The notes under the pieces were generated by a model. The model searched no databases and was not told the origin of the DNA. It saw only the letters and a list, made by a program, of their open reading frames with translations. From NCBI RefSeq assembly GCF_024166365.1, contig NC_064839.1:35042378-35106377 (forward strand): a DNA stretch of 64,000 bases. The letters run 5' to 3'. A program made the translations under genes and the position numbers. Every line of letters begins with the position of its first letter. Positions within the stretch are counted from its first letter, which is position 1. The DNA is from Elephas maximus indicus. Taxonomy: Eukaryota > Chordata > Mammalia > Proboscidea > Elephantidae. Shown one piece after another: positions 1-11,145 of the stretch.

Positions 1-674
1 GTTCTCTGTTGTGTTCCCTGTCAGGGCAGTCATCAGTTGTGGCCAGGCACCATCTAGTTCTTCTGGTCTCAGGATGATGTAAGTCTCTAGTTCATGTGGC
101 CCTTTCTGTCTCGGGCTCATAGTTATCGTGTGACCTTGGTGTTCTTCATTCTCCTTTGATCCAGATGGGTTGAGACCAATTGATGCATCTTGGATGGCCC
201 CTTGTTAGCATTTAAGACCCCAGATGCCACACTTCTAAGTGGGATGCAGAATGTTATCATAATAGAGTTTATTATGCCAATTGACTTAGAAGTCCCCTTA
301 AGCCACAGTCCCCAAACCCCCGCCCTTGCTCCGCTGACCTTCGAAGCATTCATTTTATCCCGGAAACTTCTTTGCTTTTGGTCCAGGCCAGTTGAGCTGA
401 CCTTCCCTGTATTGAGTATTGTCCTTCTCTTCGCCTAAAGTAGTTCTTATCTACTAACTAATCAGTAAATAACCCTCCCCCCTCTTGTAACCACAAAAGA
501 ATGTATTCTTCTCAGTTTATACTATTTCTCAATAACTTATAATAGTGGTCTTCTACAGTATTTGTCCTTTTGCATCTGACTAATTTCACTCAGCATAATG
601 CCTTCCAGGTTCCTCCATGTTATGAAATGTTTCACAGATTCGTCACTGTTCTGTATCGATGCATAGTATTCCAT
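1..674 (-). mobile_element. L1 LINE, 3' UTR and end of ORF2, 5'-truncated, continuing off the left edge
   Basis: Read on the minus strand, this is the last part of L1 ORF2 followed by the lineage-type L1 3' UTR. The UTR blocks (the stretch about a log of cases ending in 'contacts with CACCTGGATC'-like sequence near 160-175 and the TAGCATTTAAGACCCC block near 206) recur in reverse complement at about 10380-10560 and 52070-52260 in the two other L1 copies here. Homology stops abruptly at about 674, after the conserved TAGTATTCCATT, where ERV-type sequence begins. The L1 is therefore 5'-truncated and sits against the ERV-L remnant. The poly-A end lies outside the window. There is no intact reading frame. 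Confidence 0.88.
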
Positions 675-1865
675 TTTAGGATCACCCCATTTTTGTCTGA
701 TAATCCACCCCCATTTGATGAGATTAACCCAGCTGTGCCTTTAGAGTCTTTGTCTGAGATATCGCCTGGGGTGACACCTGGAGCAGGACCTGAGGTAGAA
801 GCCTTATAAGACATTACTGAATGTTCCCAAGACCCACCCCACCATCCATTTTTTTTTTTTTTTCTTCTGGAACTATAACTAGACTTAAGTCCCAGTGAGC
901 CCCAAAAGGTGAAGTACAAAGTAGGTCCAAGGGGAGGCGTGCTACACTCCAAAAGAACTGCTTGACTTTTTTCACGTGTACGAACAAATGTGTGGCAATG
1001 GCTATTAAGAGTGTGGGATAATGGCTACACTCCAAAAGAACTGCTTGACTTTTCTTACATGTATAAAACATGTGTGGGAATGGCTATAAAGAGTGTGGGA
1101 TAATGGTGCAAGGAACATAAACTGGGATCAGTCTGAGTTTATTCCTATGGGCACACTAAGCATAGATTCTTCATTTAATATTTCATCTCAAGAGGTTAGG
1201 AAAAGATCTAATAGTTTATTTGGTTGGTTCACTGAAGCATGGGTTACCCAGCGGCCTATACTAAATCAAGCTGATTACCAGACCTGCCTTGGTATACTAT
1301 AGAAGAAGGTATCCAAAGGCTTAGGAAAATTGGCAGGTTAGAGTGGATTTATTAGGTTAAACCCACAGACCCACCCATGGGGTGCCCAGTGGGCATACCT
1401 TTCACCACGATGATGAGGAACAAATTTGTGAAGGGAGCCCCAAGCATTCTTAAAGACTGCTGTGATTGCTATTTTATGTAAGTCAGATTTGACAGTGGGA
1501 ACTGCCCTAACTGAATTAAGATAAATAACTACAATGGGGGTGATTGGATCCCATGGTGATATGGACCAAGTGGAGGCACTGAATCAGTAAAGACAAGGTG
1601 GGCATCGTTACCATAATGGACAGCAGATAAAAGCAGTAATTGGAATAGTCTGAGTCATATGGACTTATGGTGTTGGCTACTTAGTGATGGTGTCCCTAGG
1701 AGTGAAATAGATAGGAAATCTACTAAATATTTACTTGATCTGTACAAGCAGAAGAATTCTAGGTCAAGTGAATGCCAGTCTAAACTGAATTGCCAGAATA
1801 GACAGTCAGGACCTCCTAGCCAATTCCCAGACTTGAGCCAGTGTCTTATTTATCTAGTACTAAAA
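675..1865 (+). pseudogene. ERV-L provirus, gag-like region (decayed)
   Basis: This sequence lies directly 5' of the protease and RT remnants of the same provirus and in the same orientation, so it should be the gag part. The longest open stretch, about 1093-1302, codes for only some 69 residues. Stops and frameshifts interrupt everything else, and no zinc knuckle is visible. An 83-bp tandem duplication lies at 941-1107, and a T-run sits at 850-863. No 5' LTR is seen because an L1 abuts at 674. The assignment rests on position and on the flow into pol, not on a motif. Confidence 0.55.
941..1107. repeat. 83-bp tandem duplication, two copies
   Basis: GCTACACTCC starts at 941 and again at 1024, and each copy runs to GTGTGGGATAATGG. 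The copies differ at only a few positions. The duplication lies inside the gag-like part of the ERV-L remnant. Confidence 0.92.
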
Positions 1866-2365
1866 AAAAAAAAATAGTACTGCTATAACAGAAATACCAC
1901 GAGTGGCTGGCTTTTACAAAGAGAAATTCATTTTCTCACAGTCTAACAGGCTAAAAGTCCAAATTCATGGTGTCAGCTCCAGGGGAAGGCTTTCTGTCTC
2001 TGGAGGAAGATCCTTGTCATCAATCTTGTCCTAGACTAGGAGCTTCTCCACGCAGAAACCCCAGGTCCAAAGGGCACACTCTGCTTCCAGCACTGCTCTC
2101 TTGGTGGTATGAGGTCCTCCCTCTCTGCTTGCTTCCCTTTCCTTTTTATCTCTCCAGAGATAAAAGGTGGTTCAGGCCATACCCCAGGGAAAATCCCTTT
2201 ATGTTGGATCAGGGATGTGACCTGGGTAACGGTAACAATCCCACCATAATTTTCTTTAACATAAAATTACAATCACAAAATGGAGGACAACCACAGAATG
2301 CTAGGAATCATGGCCTAACCAAGTTGACACATATTTTGGGGGGAGAAAATTCAATCCATGACAGC
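1866..2365 (-). mobile_element. LTR-like or unclassified repeat nested in the ERV-L remnant
   Basis: The block interrupts the ERV-L sequence between the gag-like part and the protease. It runs from an A-run at 1861-1874 to the ATTCAATCCATGACA end near 2348-2362. Both edges resemble the ends of MaLR-type LTRs read in reverse: TGCTATAACAGAAATACCAC on the left and the TTTTGGGGGGA...TCCATGACA end on the right. The middle (about 2035-2115) differs and is similar to 31733-31820 in CDH1 intron 2. The 147-codon open frame across it shows no recognisable domain. The family name is uncertain. Confidence 0.55.
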
Positions 2366-2880
2366 CAATTTACAGACCCCTTGAATGAAGGGGAGGCTGG
2401 GTCTCCTTGAGGATGAACCCCACTACAATGCCAATTTTTTTTACCGTTGATCTTTCTTCCAGCCTTCCCCAAATGGATTTATGGTCTTTTATGATAGTGA
2501 CTGTTCTTTGGGGAAAAGGAAATAATCAGACTTTTTGGGGATTACTGGACACTGGCTAGGAAGTGACACTAATTCCAGGAGACCCAAAACATCACTGTGG
2601 TCTACCAGTCAGAATGGGTGTACATGGAGGTCAGGTTATTAATGGAGTCCTAGCTCAAGTTCAGCTCACAGTGGGTCCAGTGGGTCCCCAAACCCATCCT
2701 GTAGTGATTCTCCCAGTTTCAGAATGCATAATTGGAATAGGTATACTCAGCAACTGGCAGAACCCCCACATTGGAACCCTGACAAGTGGAGTAAGCGCTG
2801 TTATGGTAGGAAAAGCCAAGTGGAAGCCGTTAGAAGCCATTTCCATACCTAGGACAATAGTAAACCAAAAGCAATAGTGC
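2366..2880 (+). pseudogene. ERV-L pol remnant: aspartic protease region
   Basis: The retroviral aspartyl protease active-site motif Leu-Leu-Asp-Thr-Gly is readable at 2542-2556. The next codon is a stop (TAG, 2557-2559), so the enzyme is dead. The same frame then stays open to 2877 and carries a protease-like flap and C-terminal sequence. Retroviral protease normally acts as a dimer to process Gag-Pol. Here it is a fossil between the nested insertion and the RT remnant. Confidence 0.75.
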
Positions 2881-3511
2881 ATTCCTGGAGGATGCAGCAG
2901 TGTTGATTCCCAACACATTCCCATTCAACTTTCCTGTTTGGCCTGTGCAGAAAACAGATGGATCTTGAAGAATTGCAGTGGAGTATTAAAAACTTAACCA
3001 GGTGGTGACTTTAATTGTAGCTGCTGTTCCAGATGTGGTTTTATTGTTTTGGCAAATTGATAGATCTCCTTGTACCTTGTATGCAGCTACTGATCTGGCC
3101 GATGGCTTTTTCTAAATTCTGTTTTTGAAAGATCACCAAAAGCAGTTTGCCTTCAGCTGGCAAGGCCAGCAATGTACGTAAGTGGTATATCAACTCTCCA
3201 GCCCTATATCATAATTTAGTCTGCAGAGACCTTGATCGCCTTTCCCTTCCACAAGATGCCACGCTGGTCCGTTACATTGATGACATTATGCTTATTGGAC
3301 GTAGTAAGGAAGAAGTATCAATGACTCTAGACTTATAGGTAAGACATTTGCATGCTAGAAGGTGGAAAATTAACTCAACAAAAATTCAGGCGCCTTCCAC
3401 CTCAGTGAAATTTCTAGCAGTCCAGTGGTGTGAGGCATGTCGAGATATTACTTTTTAAGTGAAGTATAAGTTATTGCATTTGGTCTCCCCTACAACTAAA
3501 AAGGAAGCACA
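2881..3511 (+). pseudogene. ERV-L pol remnant: reverse transcriptase fragment
   Basis: The RT catalytic box Tyr-Ile-Asp-Asp is encoded at 3273-3284 in an open stretch of about 63 codons (3147-3338), preceded by palm-domain-like sequence. The finger region normally found between protease and this box is much shortened, since only about 400 bp separate them. Stops at 3336-3338 and elsewhere break the frame. This is a non-functional remnant. Confidence 0.8.
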
Positions 3512-4665
3512 ATGCTTGGTGGGCCTCTGGATTTTGGAGGCAACATATCTCTCATTTGGGTGTGCTACTCAGGCCTACTTATGACTCGAAAAGCTGCTGG
3601 TTTTAAGTGGGGCCCAGGACAAGAAGAGGTTCTGCAACAGGTTCAGGCTGTTGTGCAAGCCACTCTGCCACTTCGGCCATATGATCTGGTTGATCCAATG
3701 GTACTTGAAGTGTCAGTGACAGATAAAGATGCTGTTTGGAGTCTTTCACAGGCCTCTATTTGTACATCACAGCACAAACACTTAGGATTTTGGAGCAAAG
3801 CCCTGCCGTTCTCTGCAGATAACAAGTCTGTTTTTGAGAAATAGCTTTTGGCTTGTTACTGGGCCTTAGTAGAGACTGAACATTTTATCATGGGCCACAA
3901 AGTCACCATGCAGCCTGAGCTGCCCATCATGAACTGCTTGTTATCTGACCCATGGTCATAAAGTCAGATGTGCACAGCAGCACTCCATCATTAAATGGAA
4001 GTGGTATATACAAGATTGGGCCTGAGGAAGATCTGGAAGCACAAGTAAATTTTGCATGAGGAAGCGGCCCAAATGCCCATGATCTCCGCTGGGGATCACA
4101 TTACCTTCCCCATCCCAGTCTGTACCTGTGGACTTATGGGAAGTTCCTTATGATGAGCTGACTAAGGAAGAGAAAAACTCGTGCCTGGTTTACAAATGGT
4201 TCTGTGTGATATACAGGCACCACTTAAAAGTGCACAGTGGTGGCACTACAGCCCCTTTCTGGGACCTCCTTGAAAGACAGCAGAGAAGGGCAATCCTCCC
4301 AATGGGCAGAACTTTGAGATGTGCACTTGGTTGTTCACTTTGCTTGGAAGGAGAAATGACCAGATGTGTGATTGTATACTGACTCATGGGCTGTGGCCAA
4401 TGGTTTGGTTGGATGGTCAGAGACTGGGAAGGAACATGATGGGAAAATTGGTGACAAGGAGGTATGGGAAAGAGGTATGTGGATAGACCTCTTTCAATGG
4501 GCCAAAGAAGTGAAGATATTTATGTCTCATGTGAATGCCCATCAAAGCGTGACCTCAGCAGAGGAGGATTTTAACAATCAAGTGGATAGGATGAGGCACT
4601 CTGTGGAAACCAGTCATCCTCTTTCCCCAGCCACTCTTGTCATTGCTCAATGGGCTCATGAATGA
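3512..4665 (+). pseudogene. ERV-L pol remnant: RT connection and RNase H
   Basis: Open pieces at 3512-3844, 4128-4382 and 4372-4665 lie in shifting frames and together give a retroviral connection/RNase H region. The Tyr-Thr-Asp-Ser RNase H motif is encoded at 4375-4386. A His-Val-Asn-Ala-His stretch with the nearby acidic residues follows at about 4530-4590. Frameshifts and stops (for example the stop at 3842-3844) make the gene inactive. Confidence 0.8.
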
Positions 4666-4800
4666 AGTGTCATGGTGGCAGGGATGGAGGTTATGCACAG
4701 GCTCAACAATATGGACTTCCATTCACCAAGGCCGAATTGGCTATAGTCACTGCTGAGCACCCAATCTACCAGCAGCAGAGACCAACACTGAGGGGTGGAA
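4650..4800 (+). pseudogene. ERV-L pol remnant: integrase N-terminal zinc region only
   Basis: After RNase H the sequence keeps His-containing stretches and a Gln-rich segment near 4770-4785 that corresponds to the integrase zinc-binding domain. It then passes directly into the dUTPase-like domain at about 4795. The integrase catalytic core, normally several hundred bp, is absent, so an internal deletion removed it. No catalytic acidic triad is present. Confidence 0.6.
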
Positions 4801-5335
4801 ATGGGAGTGGCACAACTCTCTATTACCCTTAGTGATCCACTTGCAAAATTTTTGCTTCCTGTTCCCACAACCCTATGCTCTGTGGGTCTAGAGGTCTTAG
4901 TTCCAAAAGAAGGAATGCTCCCACCAGGAGATACAACACTGAGTCCATTGAACTGGAAGTTAAGAATGTCACCCAGCCACTTTGGGCTCCTCATGTCTCT
5001 GGATTAACAGGCAAAGAAAGGAGTTACAGTATTGGCTTGTGTGATTATTCCTGATTACCAAGAGGAAATTTGACTGATATTACATAATGGAGGTAAAGAA
5101 GAGTATGTCTGGAATACTGGTGATCCCTTAGGGCATCTCTTAGTACTACCATGCCCTGTGATTAAAGTCAATGGAAAACTACAGCAACCCAATTCTGACA
5201 TGACTACTAATGGCCCAGACCCTTCAGGAGTGAAGGTTTGGGTCACCCCACCAGGCAAAGAGCCATGACCAGCTGAGGTGCTTGCTGAGGGCAAAGGAAT
5301 ATGGAATGGGTGGTGGAAGAAGGTAGTTCTAAATA
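4795..5335 (+). pseudogene. ERV-L pol remnant: C-terminal dUTPase-like domain
   Basis: In one frame from 4795 the sequence reads through a dUTPase-like domain, interrupted by stops at 5005-5007 (TAA) and 5071-5073 (TGA). A dUTPase located after integrase, rather than before protease, is the hallmark of the ERV-L (class III) group. This is the main reason for that classification. dUTPase hydrolyses dUTP to dUMP to limit uracil in reverse transcripts. The stops make this copy inactive. Confidence 0.72.
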
Positions 5336-5593
5336 CCAGTTATAACCCCGTGACCAACTGTAGAAACGAGGACTGTAATTGCTACTAATATTCCTTCCTC
5401 AAGTGTGTGCATCAAATATTTTTATTTCCTTCACTTATAAAACATAATATGTAACAGGGTTAGTGTGTTTTTGGTAGTACATGTCTTAGTAGTATCATGT
5501 TAGGCACAGGCATAACTTTATAATTGTCTTCATTTAGAGATTGTGTACAGTTTAAGGAAAAGTATACAGGTCCCAAGTTGACAAGGGGTGGAC
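5336..5593 (+). other. ERV-L 3' internal region, no env
   Basis: AT-rich non-coding sequence lies between the dUTPase remnant and the LTR. There is no envelope-like frame, as expected for ERV-L. The purine-rich AAGGGGTGG at 5583-5591 just before the LTR is a plausible polypurine tract. Confidence 0.6.
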
Positions 5594-6097
5594 TGTGATG
5601 GTTAAGGTTGTGTGTCAATTTGGCTGGGCTATGATTCTCAGTGGTGTGGCAGTTATGATAGAGTTTGGCAGTTATGTAATGATGTAGTCATCCTCCATTT
5701 TGTGATCTGATGCAATCACCTTCACAATGTGATCTGATGTGATCAGCCAATCATATGTAAGGGGAATTTCTTCAGGGTTGTGTTCTGCATCCAATATATA
5801 TGGATATTCTGGCAAAGCTCACTGGTTTTTGCTCCGGATCCTGCATCTGCCTCATCATCATCTGACTTCTGATTCTTGGGACTTGAGTCAGTGGCCTGCC
5901 ATCTTATCTGCTGATTTTGGGATTCATCAGCCTCCACAGCCTGTGAGTTAGCAGCTGCCATCAGCCCCTCCCTGCAGCTACATGAGTCAGGAGAAGCATT
6001 CAGACTAACGCCTGACCCATGGACTTGGGACCTCTTTCTCTATCCATCTATCTATGCTTCACTGGTTTTGCTTCTCTAGAGAACCCAGCCTAAGGCA
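5594..6097 (+). repeat. ERV-L 3' LTR (MLT2-like)
   Basis: The LTR begins TGTGATGGTTAAGG at 5594 and ends CCCAGCCTAAGGCA at 6097. These are the TG...CA ends of MLT2-type LTRs that pair with ERV-L. It is about 504 bp long. It contains repeated GTGATCTGATG units (about 5700-5745) and a CCAAT box at about 5748-5752. The orientation matches the pol remnants upstream. It is too decayed to assume promoter activity. Confidence 0.8.
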
Positions 6098-6135
6098 GTC
6101 TGTTAAGTCTTGAATTCTGTAAAAAAAAAAAAAAG

Positions 6136-6216
6136 TTGTTTTAAAAGGATACATCCATTATCTTGATTGTGCTGATGAGTGTCACTGAGTAAGCACACTT
6201 CAAAACTCATCAGTGA
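6136..6216 (+). repeat. Old L1 3' UTR, left half of a split element
   Basis: TTATCTTGATTGTGCTGATG followed by CAAAACTCATCAGTGA is the usual 3' end of old mammalian L1 elements. It stops at 6216 and resumes at 11146-11200 (ACTCATCAGTGA, TACACTTAAAATATTGCAG, CTCAATAAAAC). A later insertion therefore split it. Confidence 0.75.
6202..6216 (+). repeat. 15-bp target-site duplication, left copy
   Basis: AAAACTCATCAGTGA is identical to 11146-11160. The two copies bracket the composite L1 insertion and fall at the break in an older L1 tail. The AAAA start fits the L1 endonuclease target. Confidence 0.82.
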
Positions 6217-6600
6217 ACCCCCAAGACTATGGCCCCCAGAAAACCTGCTAACTCAGCACTGAAGCCATTCCTGAATCCCACTTTTCAGCCAAAAATTAGA
6301 CAGGCCTAGAAAACAAGCAGTATCACATGTGGTGAACGTGCTTCTGAGTTCAGTCAAGTATACAACACCAAATGGGCAACTGCTGCCCAAAGGTAAGATG
6401 AAAAGGCAGGAAGGGACAGGAAAACTGGATGAATGGACATGGGGAACCTGGGGGGGGGGGCGGGGGCGAAGCAGGAGAGTACTGACACACTGTGGGCATT
6501 GCAGCCAGTGTCACAAAACAATTTGTGCATAAATTTTTGAATAAGAAATTGATTTGTGCTGTAAACTTTCACCTAAAGCTCAATTAAAAAAAAAAAAAAA
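6217..6600 (+). mobile_element. 5' partner of the composite L1 insertion: L1-tailed retroposon with its own poly-A
   Basis: This 384-bp segment lies inside the target-site duplications but is not part of the adjoining L1 ORF2. It ends in GCTGTAAACTTTCACC and AAAGCTCAATT plus about 16 A. That end resembles the end of the full L1 here (about 11013-11045, GTAAACGTTCACTTGAAGCT). It contains a G-run (6451-6460) and no convincing ORF. It could be another L1 subfamily's 3' UTR or a non-autonomous L1-driven element. The poly-A abuts the truncated L1 directly. Confidence 0.6.
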
Positions 6601-9600
6601 ACTGCAAGATACATACATCAAATTTTAACAGAACTGAAAAGTGAGATAGACACCTCCACAATTATAGTAGGAGACTTCAACACACTACTTTCGGAGAAGG
6701 ACAGGACATCCAGTAAGAAGCTCAATAGAGACACGGAAGACCTAATTACAACAATCAACCAACTTGACCTCATTGACTTATACAGAACTCTCCACCCAAC
6801 TGCTGCAAAGTATACTTTTTTTTCTAGCGCACACGGAACATTCTCTAGAATAGACCACATATTAGGTCATAAAACTAATCTTTGCAGAATCCAAAACATC
6901 GAAATATTACAAAGCATCTTTTCAGACCACAAGGCAATAAAACTAGAAATCAATAACAGAAAAACTAGGGAAAAGAAATCAAATACTTGGAAACTGAACA
7001 ATACCCTCCTGAAAAAAGACTGGGTTATAGAAGACATTAAGGAGGGAATAAGGAAATTCATAGAATGCAACGAGAATGAAAATACTTCCTATCAAAACCT
7101 CTGGGACACAGCAAAAGCAGTGCTCAGAGGCCAATTTATATCGATAAATGCACACATACAAAAAGAAGAAAGAGCCAAAATCAGAGAACTGTCCCGACAA
7201 CTTGAACAAATAGAAAGTGAGCAACAAAAGAATCCATCAGGCACCAGAAGAAAACAAATAATAAAAATTAGAGCTGAACTAAATGAATTAGAGAACAGAA
7301 AAACAATTGAAAGAATTAACAAAGCCAAAAGCTGGTTCTTTGAAAAAATTAACAAAATTGATAAACCATTGGCTAGACTGACTAAAGAAATATAGGAAAG
7401 GAAACAAATAACCCGAATAAGAAACGAGATGGGCCACATCACAACAGACCCAACTGAAATTAAAAGAATCATATCAGATTATTACGAAAAATTGTACTCT
7501 AACAAATTTGCAAACCTAGAAGAAATGGATGAATTCCTGGAAAAACACTACCTACCTAAACTAACACATTCAGAATTAGAACAACTAAATTGCCCCATAA
7601 CAAAAAAAGAGATTGAAACGGTAATCAAAAAACTCCCAACAAAAAAAAGCCCTGGCCCGGACGGCTTCAGTGCAGAGTTCTACCAAACTTTTTTCAGAGA
7701 AGAGTTAACACCACTACTACTAAAGGTATTTCAAAGCATAGAAAATGACGGAATACTACCCAACTCATTCTATGAAGCCACCATCTCCCTGATACCAAAA
7801 CCAGGTAAAGACATCACAAAAAAAGAAAATTACAGACCTATATCCCTCATGAACATAGATGCAAAAATCCTCAACAAAATTCTAGCCAATAGAATTCAAC
7901 AACATATCAAAAAAATAATCCACCACGACCAAGTGGGATTTATACCAGGTGTGCAAGGCTGGTTTAATATTAGAAAAACCATTAATGTAATCCACCACAT
8001 AAATAAAACAAAAGACAAAAACCACATGATCTTATCAATTGATGCAGAAAAGGCATTTGACAAAGTCCAACACCCATTTATGATAAAAACTCTCACCAAA
8101 ATAGGAATTGAAGGAAAATTCCTCAACATAATAAAGGGCATCTATGCAAAGTCAACAGCCAACATCACTCTAAATGGAGAGAACCTGAAAGTATTTCCCT
8201 TGAGAACGGGAACCAGACAAGGATGCCCTTTATCATCGCTCTTATTCAACATTGTGCTAGAAGTCCTAGCCAGAGCAGTTAGGCTAGACAAAGAAATAAA
8301 GGGCATCCGGATTGGCAAAGAGGAAGTAAAATTATCTCTATTTGCAGATGACATGATCTTATACACAGAAAACCCCAATGAATCCACCAGAAAACTACTG
8401 AAACTAATAGAAGAGTTTGGCAGAGTCTCAGGTTATAAGATAAACATACAAAAATCACTTGGATTCCTCTACATCAACAAAAAGAACATCGAAGAGGAAA
8501 TAACCAAATCAATACCATTCACAGTAGCCCCCAAGAAGATAAAATACTTAGGAATAAATCTTACCAAGGATGTAAAAGACCTATACAAAGAAAACTACAA
8601 AGCTCTACTACAAGAAATTAAAAAGGACATACTTAAGTGGAAAAACATACCTTGCTCATGGATAGGAAGACTTAACATAGTAAAAATGTCTATTCTACCA
8701 AAAGCCATCTATACATACAATGCACTTCCGATTCAAATTCCAATGTCATTTTTTAAGGTGATAGAGAAACAAATCACCAACTTCATATGGAAGGGAAAGA
8801 AGCCTCGGATAAGCAAAGCATTACTGAAAAAGAAGAAGAAAGTGGGAGGCCTCACTCTACCTGATTTCAGAACCTATTATACAGCCACAGTAGTCAAAAC
8901 AGCCTGGTACTGGTACAACAACAGGCACATAGACCAGTGGAACAGAATTGAGAACCCAGATATAAATCCATCCACATACGAGCAACTGATATCTGACAAA
9001 GGCTCAGAGTCAGTTAATTGGGGAAAAGATAGTCTTTTTAACAAATGGTGCTGGCATAACTGGATATCCATTTGCAAAAAAATGAAACAGGACCCATACC
9101 TCACACCAAGCACAAAAACTAACTCCAAGTGGATCAAAGACCTAAACATAAAGACTAAAACGATAAAGATCATGGAAGAAAAAATAGGGACAACCTTAGG
9201 AGCACTAATACAAGGCATAAACAGAATACAAAACATTACCAAAAATGACGAAGAGAAACCAGATAACTGGGAGCTCCTAAAAATCAAACACCTATGCTCA
9301 TCTAAAGACTTCACCAAAAGAGTAAAAAGACCACCTACAGACTGGGAAAGAATTTTCAGCTATGACATCTCCGACCAGTGCCTGATCTCTAAAATCTATA
9401 TGATTCTGTCAAAACTCAACCACAAAAAGACAAACAACCCAATCAAGAAGTGGGCAAAGGATATGAACACACACTTCACTGAAGAAGATATTCAGGCAGC
9501 TAACAGATACACGAGAAAATGCTCTCGATCATTAGCCATTAGAGAAATGCAAATTCAAACCACGATGAGATTCCATCTCACTCCCACAAGGCTGGCATTA

Positions 9601-11060
9601 ATCCAAAAAACACAAAATAATAAATGTTGGAGAGGCTGCGGAGAGATTGGAACTCTTATACACTGCTGGTGGGAATGTAAAATGGTACAACCACTTTGGA
9701 AATCTATCTGGCGATATCTTAAACAGTTAGAAATCGAACTACCATACAACCCAGAAATCCCATTCCTCGGAATATACCCTAGAGAAATAAGAGCATTCAC
9801 ACAAACAGATATATGCACACCCATGTTTATTGCAGCTCTGTTTACAATAGCAAAAAGCTGGAAGCAACCAAGGTGTCCATCAACGGATGAATGGCTAAAT
9901 AAATTGTGGTATATTCACACAATGGAATACTACGCATTGATAAAGAACAGTGATGAATCTATGAAACATTTCATAACATGGAGGAACCTGGAAGGCATTA
10001 TGCTGAGCGAAATTAGTCAGAGGCAAAAGGACAAATATTATATAAGACCACTATTATAAGATCTTGAGAAATAGTATAAACTGAGAAGAACACATACTTC
10101 TGTGGTTACGAGGTGGGGAGGGAGGGAGGGTGGGAGAGGGTTTTTTACCGATTAATTAGTAGATAAGAACTGCTTTAGGTGAAGGGAAGGACAATACTCA
10201 ATACATGGAAGGTTAGCTCAACTGGACTGGACCAAAAGCAAAGAAGTTTCCGGGATAAAATGAATGCTTCAAAGGTCAGCGGAGCAAGGGCGGGGGTTTG
10301 GGGACCATGGTTTGAGAGGACTTCTAAGTCAATCGGCAAAATAATTCTATCATGAAAACATTCTGCATCCCACTTTGAAATGTGGCGTCTGGGGTCTTAA
10401 ATGCTAACAAGCCGCCATCTAAGATGCATCAGTTGGTCTCAACCCACCTGGATCAAAGGAGAATGAAGAACACCAAGGTCACACGACAACTAAGAGCCCA
10501 AGAGACAGAAAGGGCCACATGAACCAGAGACCTACATCATCCTGAGACCAGAACTAGTTGGTGCCCGGCCACAATCGAGGACTGCCTGACAGGGAGTGGG
10601 ACAGAGAAGCCCTGAGGGAGCAGGAGATCAGTGGGATGCAGACCCCAAATTCTCATAAAAAGACCATACTTAATGGTCTGACTGAGACTAGAGGAATCCC
10701 TGCGGTCATGGTCCCCAAACCTTCTGTTGGCACAGGACAGGAACCATCCCCGAAGACAATTCATCAGACATGAAAGGGACTGGACAGTGGGTAGGTGAGA
10801 GATGCTGATGAAGAGTGAGCTAATTATATTAAGTGGTCACTTGAGACTGTGTTGGCATCTCCTGTCTGGAGGGGGGATGGGAGGATAGAGAGAGTTGGAA
10901 GCTGGCAAAATTGTCACGAAAGGAGAGACTGGAAGGGCTGACTCATTAGGGGGAGAGCAAGTGGGAGTACGGAGTAAGGTGTATATAAACTTATATGTGA
11001 CAGTCTGACTTGATTTGTAAACGTTCACTTGAAGCTCAATAAAAGTTAATAAAAAAAAAT
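6601..11060 (+). mobile_element. L1 LINE, 5'-truncated, nearly intact ORF2 plus 3' UTR
   Basis: This is a long L1 copy in the CDH1 sense orientation, truncated within the ORF2 endonuclease domain. ORF1 and the 5' UTR are missing, so it cannot retrotranspose. ORF2 ends at 10059. The 3' UTR then runs to an AATAAA and A-run at about 11036-11060, with a G-rich tract at 10110-10140. Matching 3' UTR blocks occur at 1-300 (minus) and 51760-52757 (plus). Few disabling changes suggest a comparatively recent insertion. Confidence 0.95.
6604..10059 (+). pseudogene. L1 ORF2 (endonuclease-reverse transcriptase), truncated, one premature stop
   Basis: ORF2 protein nicks target DNA and reverse-transcribes L1 RNA there. 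The frame is open from 6604 to 10059 except for a single TAG at 7393-7395. It keeps the C-terminal half of the endonuclease, with Gly-Asp-Phe-Asn at 6670-6681 and Ser-Asp-His at 6922-6930. The RT domain has Phe-Ala-Asp-Asp at 8341-8352. The C-terminal cysteine motif Cys-X3-Cys-X7-His-X4-Cys lies at 9625-9678. The longest uninterrupted part is 7429-10059 (876 codons). The catalytic start of the endonuclease is missing. The single in-frame stop in about 1150 codons marks a young element. Confidence 0.93.
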
Positions 11061-11145
11061 CTGGTCTAAGGCTGTGCACACAATTGGCATTTAATAACTA
11101 CTTACTGAATAAATGTTTAAATGTTTATAGTTAAAAACAAAAACA
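11061..11145 (+). repeat. Probable L1 3' transduction with second poly-A tail
   Basis: Between the L1 A-run (ending about 11059) and the right target-site duplication lie about 85 bp that are not L1. They include an AATAAA signal at 11108-11113 followed 20-25 nt later by an A-rich tail (11133-11149). This is the expected outcome when L1 transcription reads past its own signal and ends at a downstream one. Confidence 0.65.

Noticed and set aside
2563-5007. Functional retroviral pol
   Set aside because: There is a stop after the protease active site, repeated frameshifts, a missing integrase core and stops in the dUTPase. It is a fossil.
7896-9824. Several minus-strand open frames of 80-146 codons
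   Set aside because: They are antisense shadows of L1 ORF2, and the same pattern recurs opposite the second L1 (50512-51000).
10537-10764. Minus-strand open frame in the L1 3' UTR, also at 52217-52606
   Set aside because: It recurs only because the L1 3' UTR recurs. There is no start context or coding evidence.
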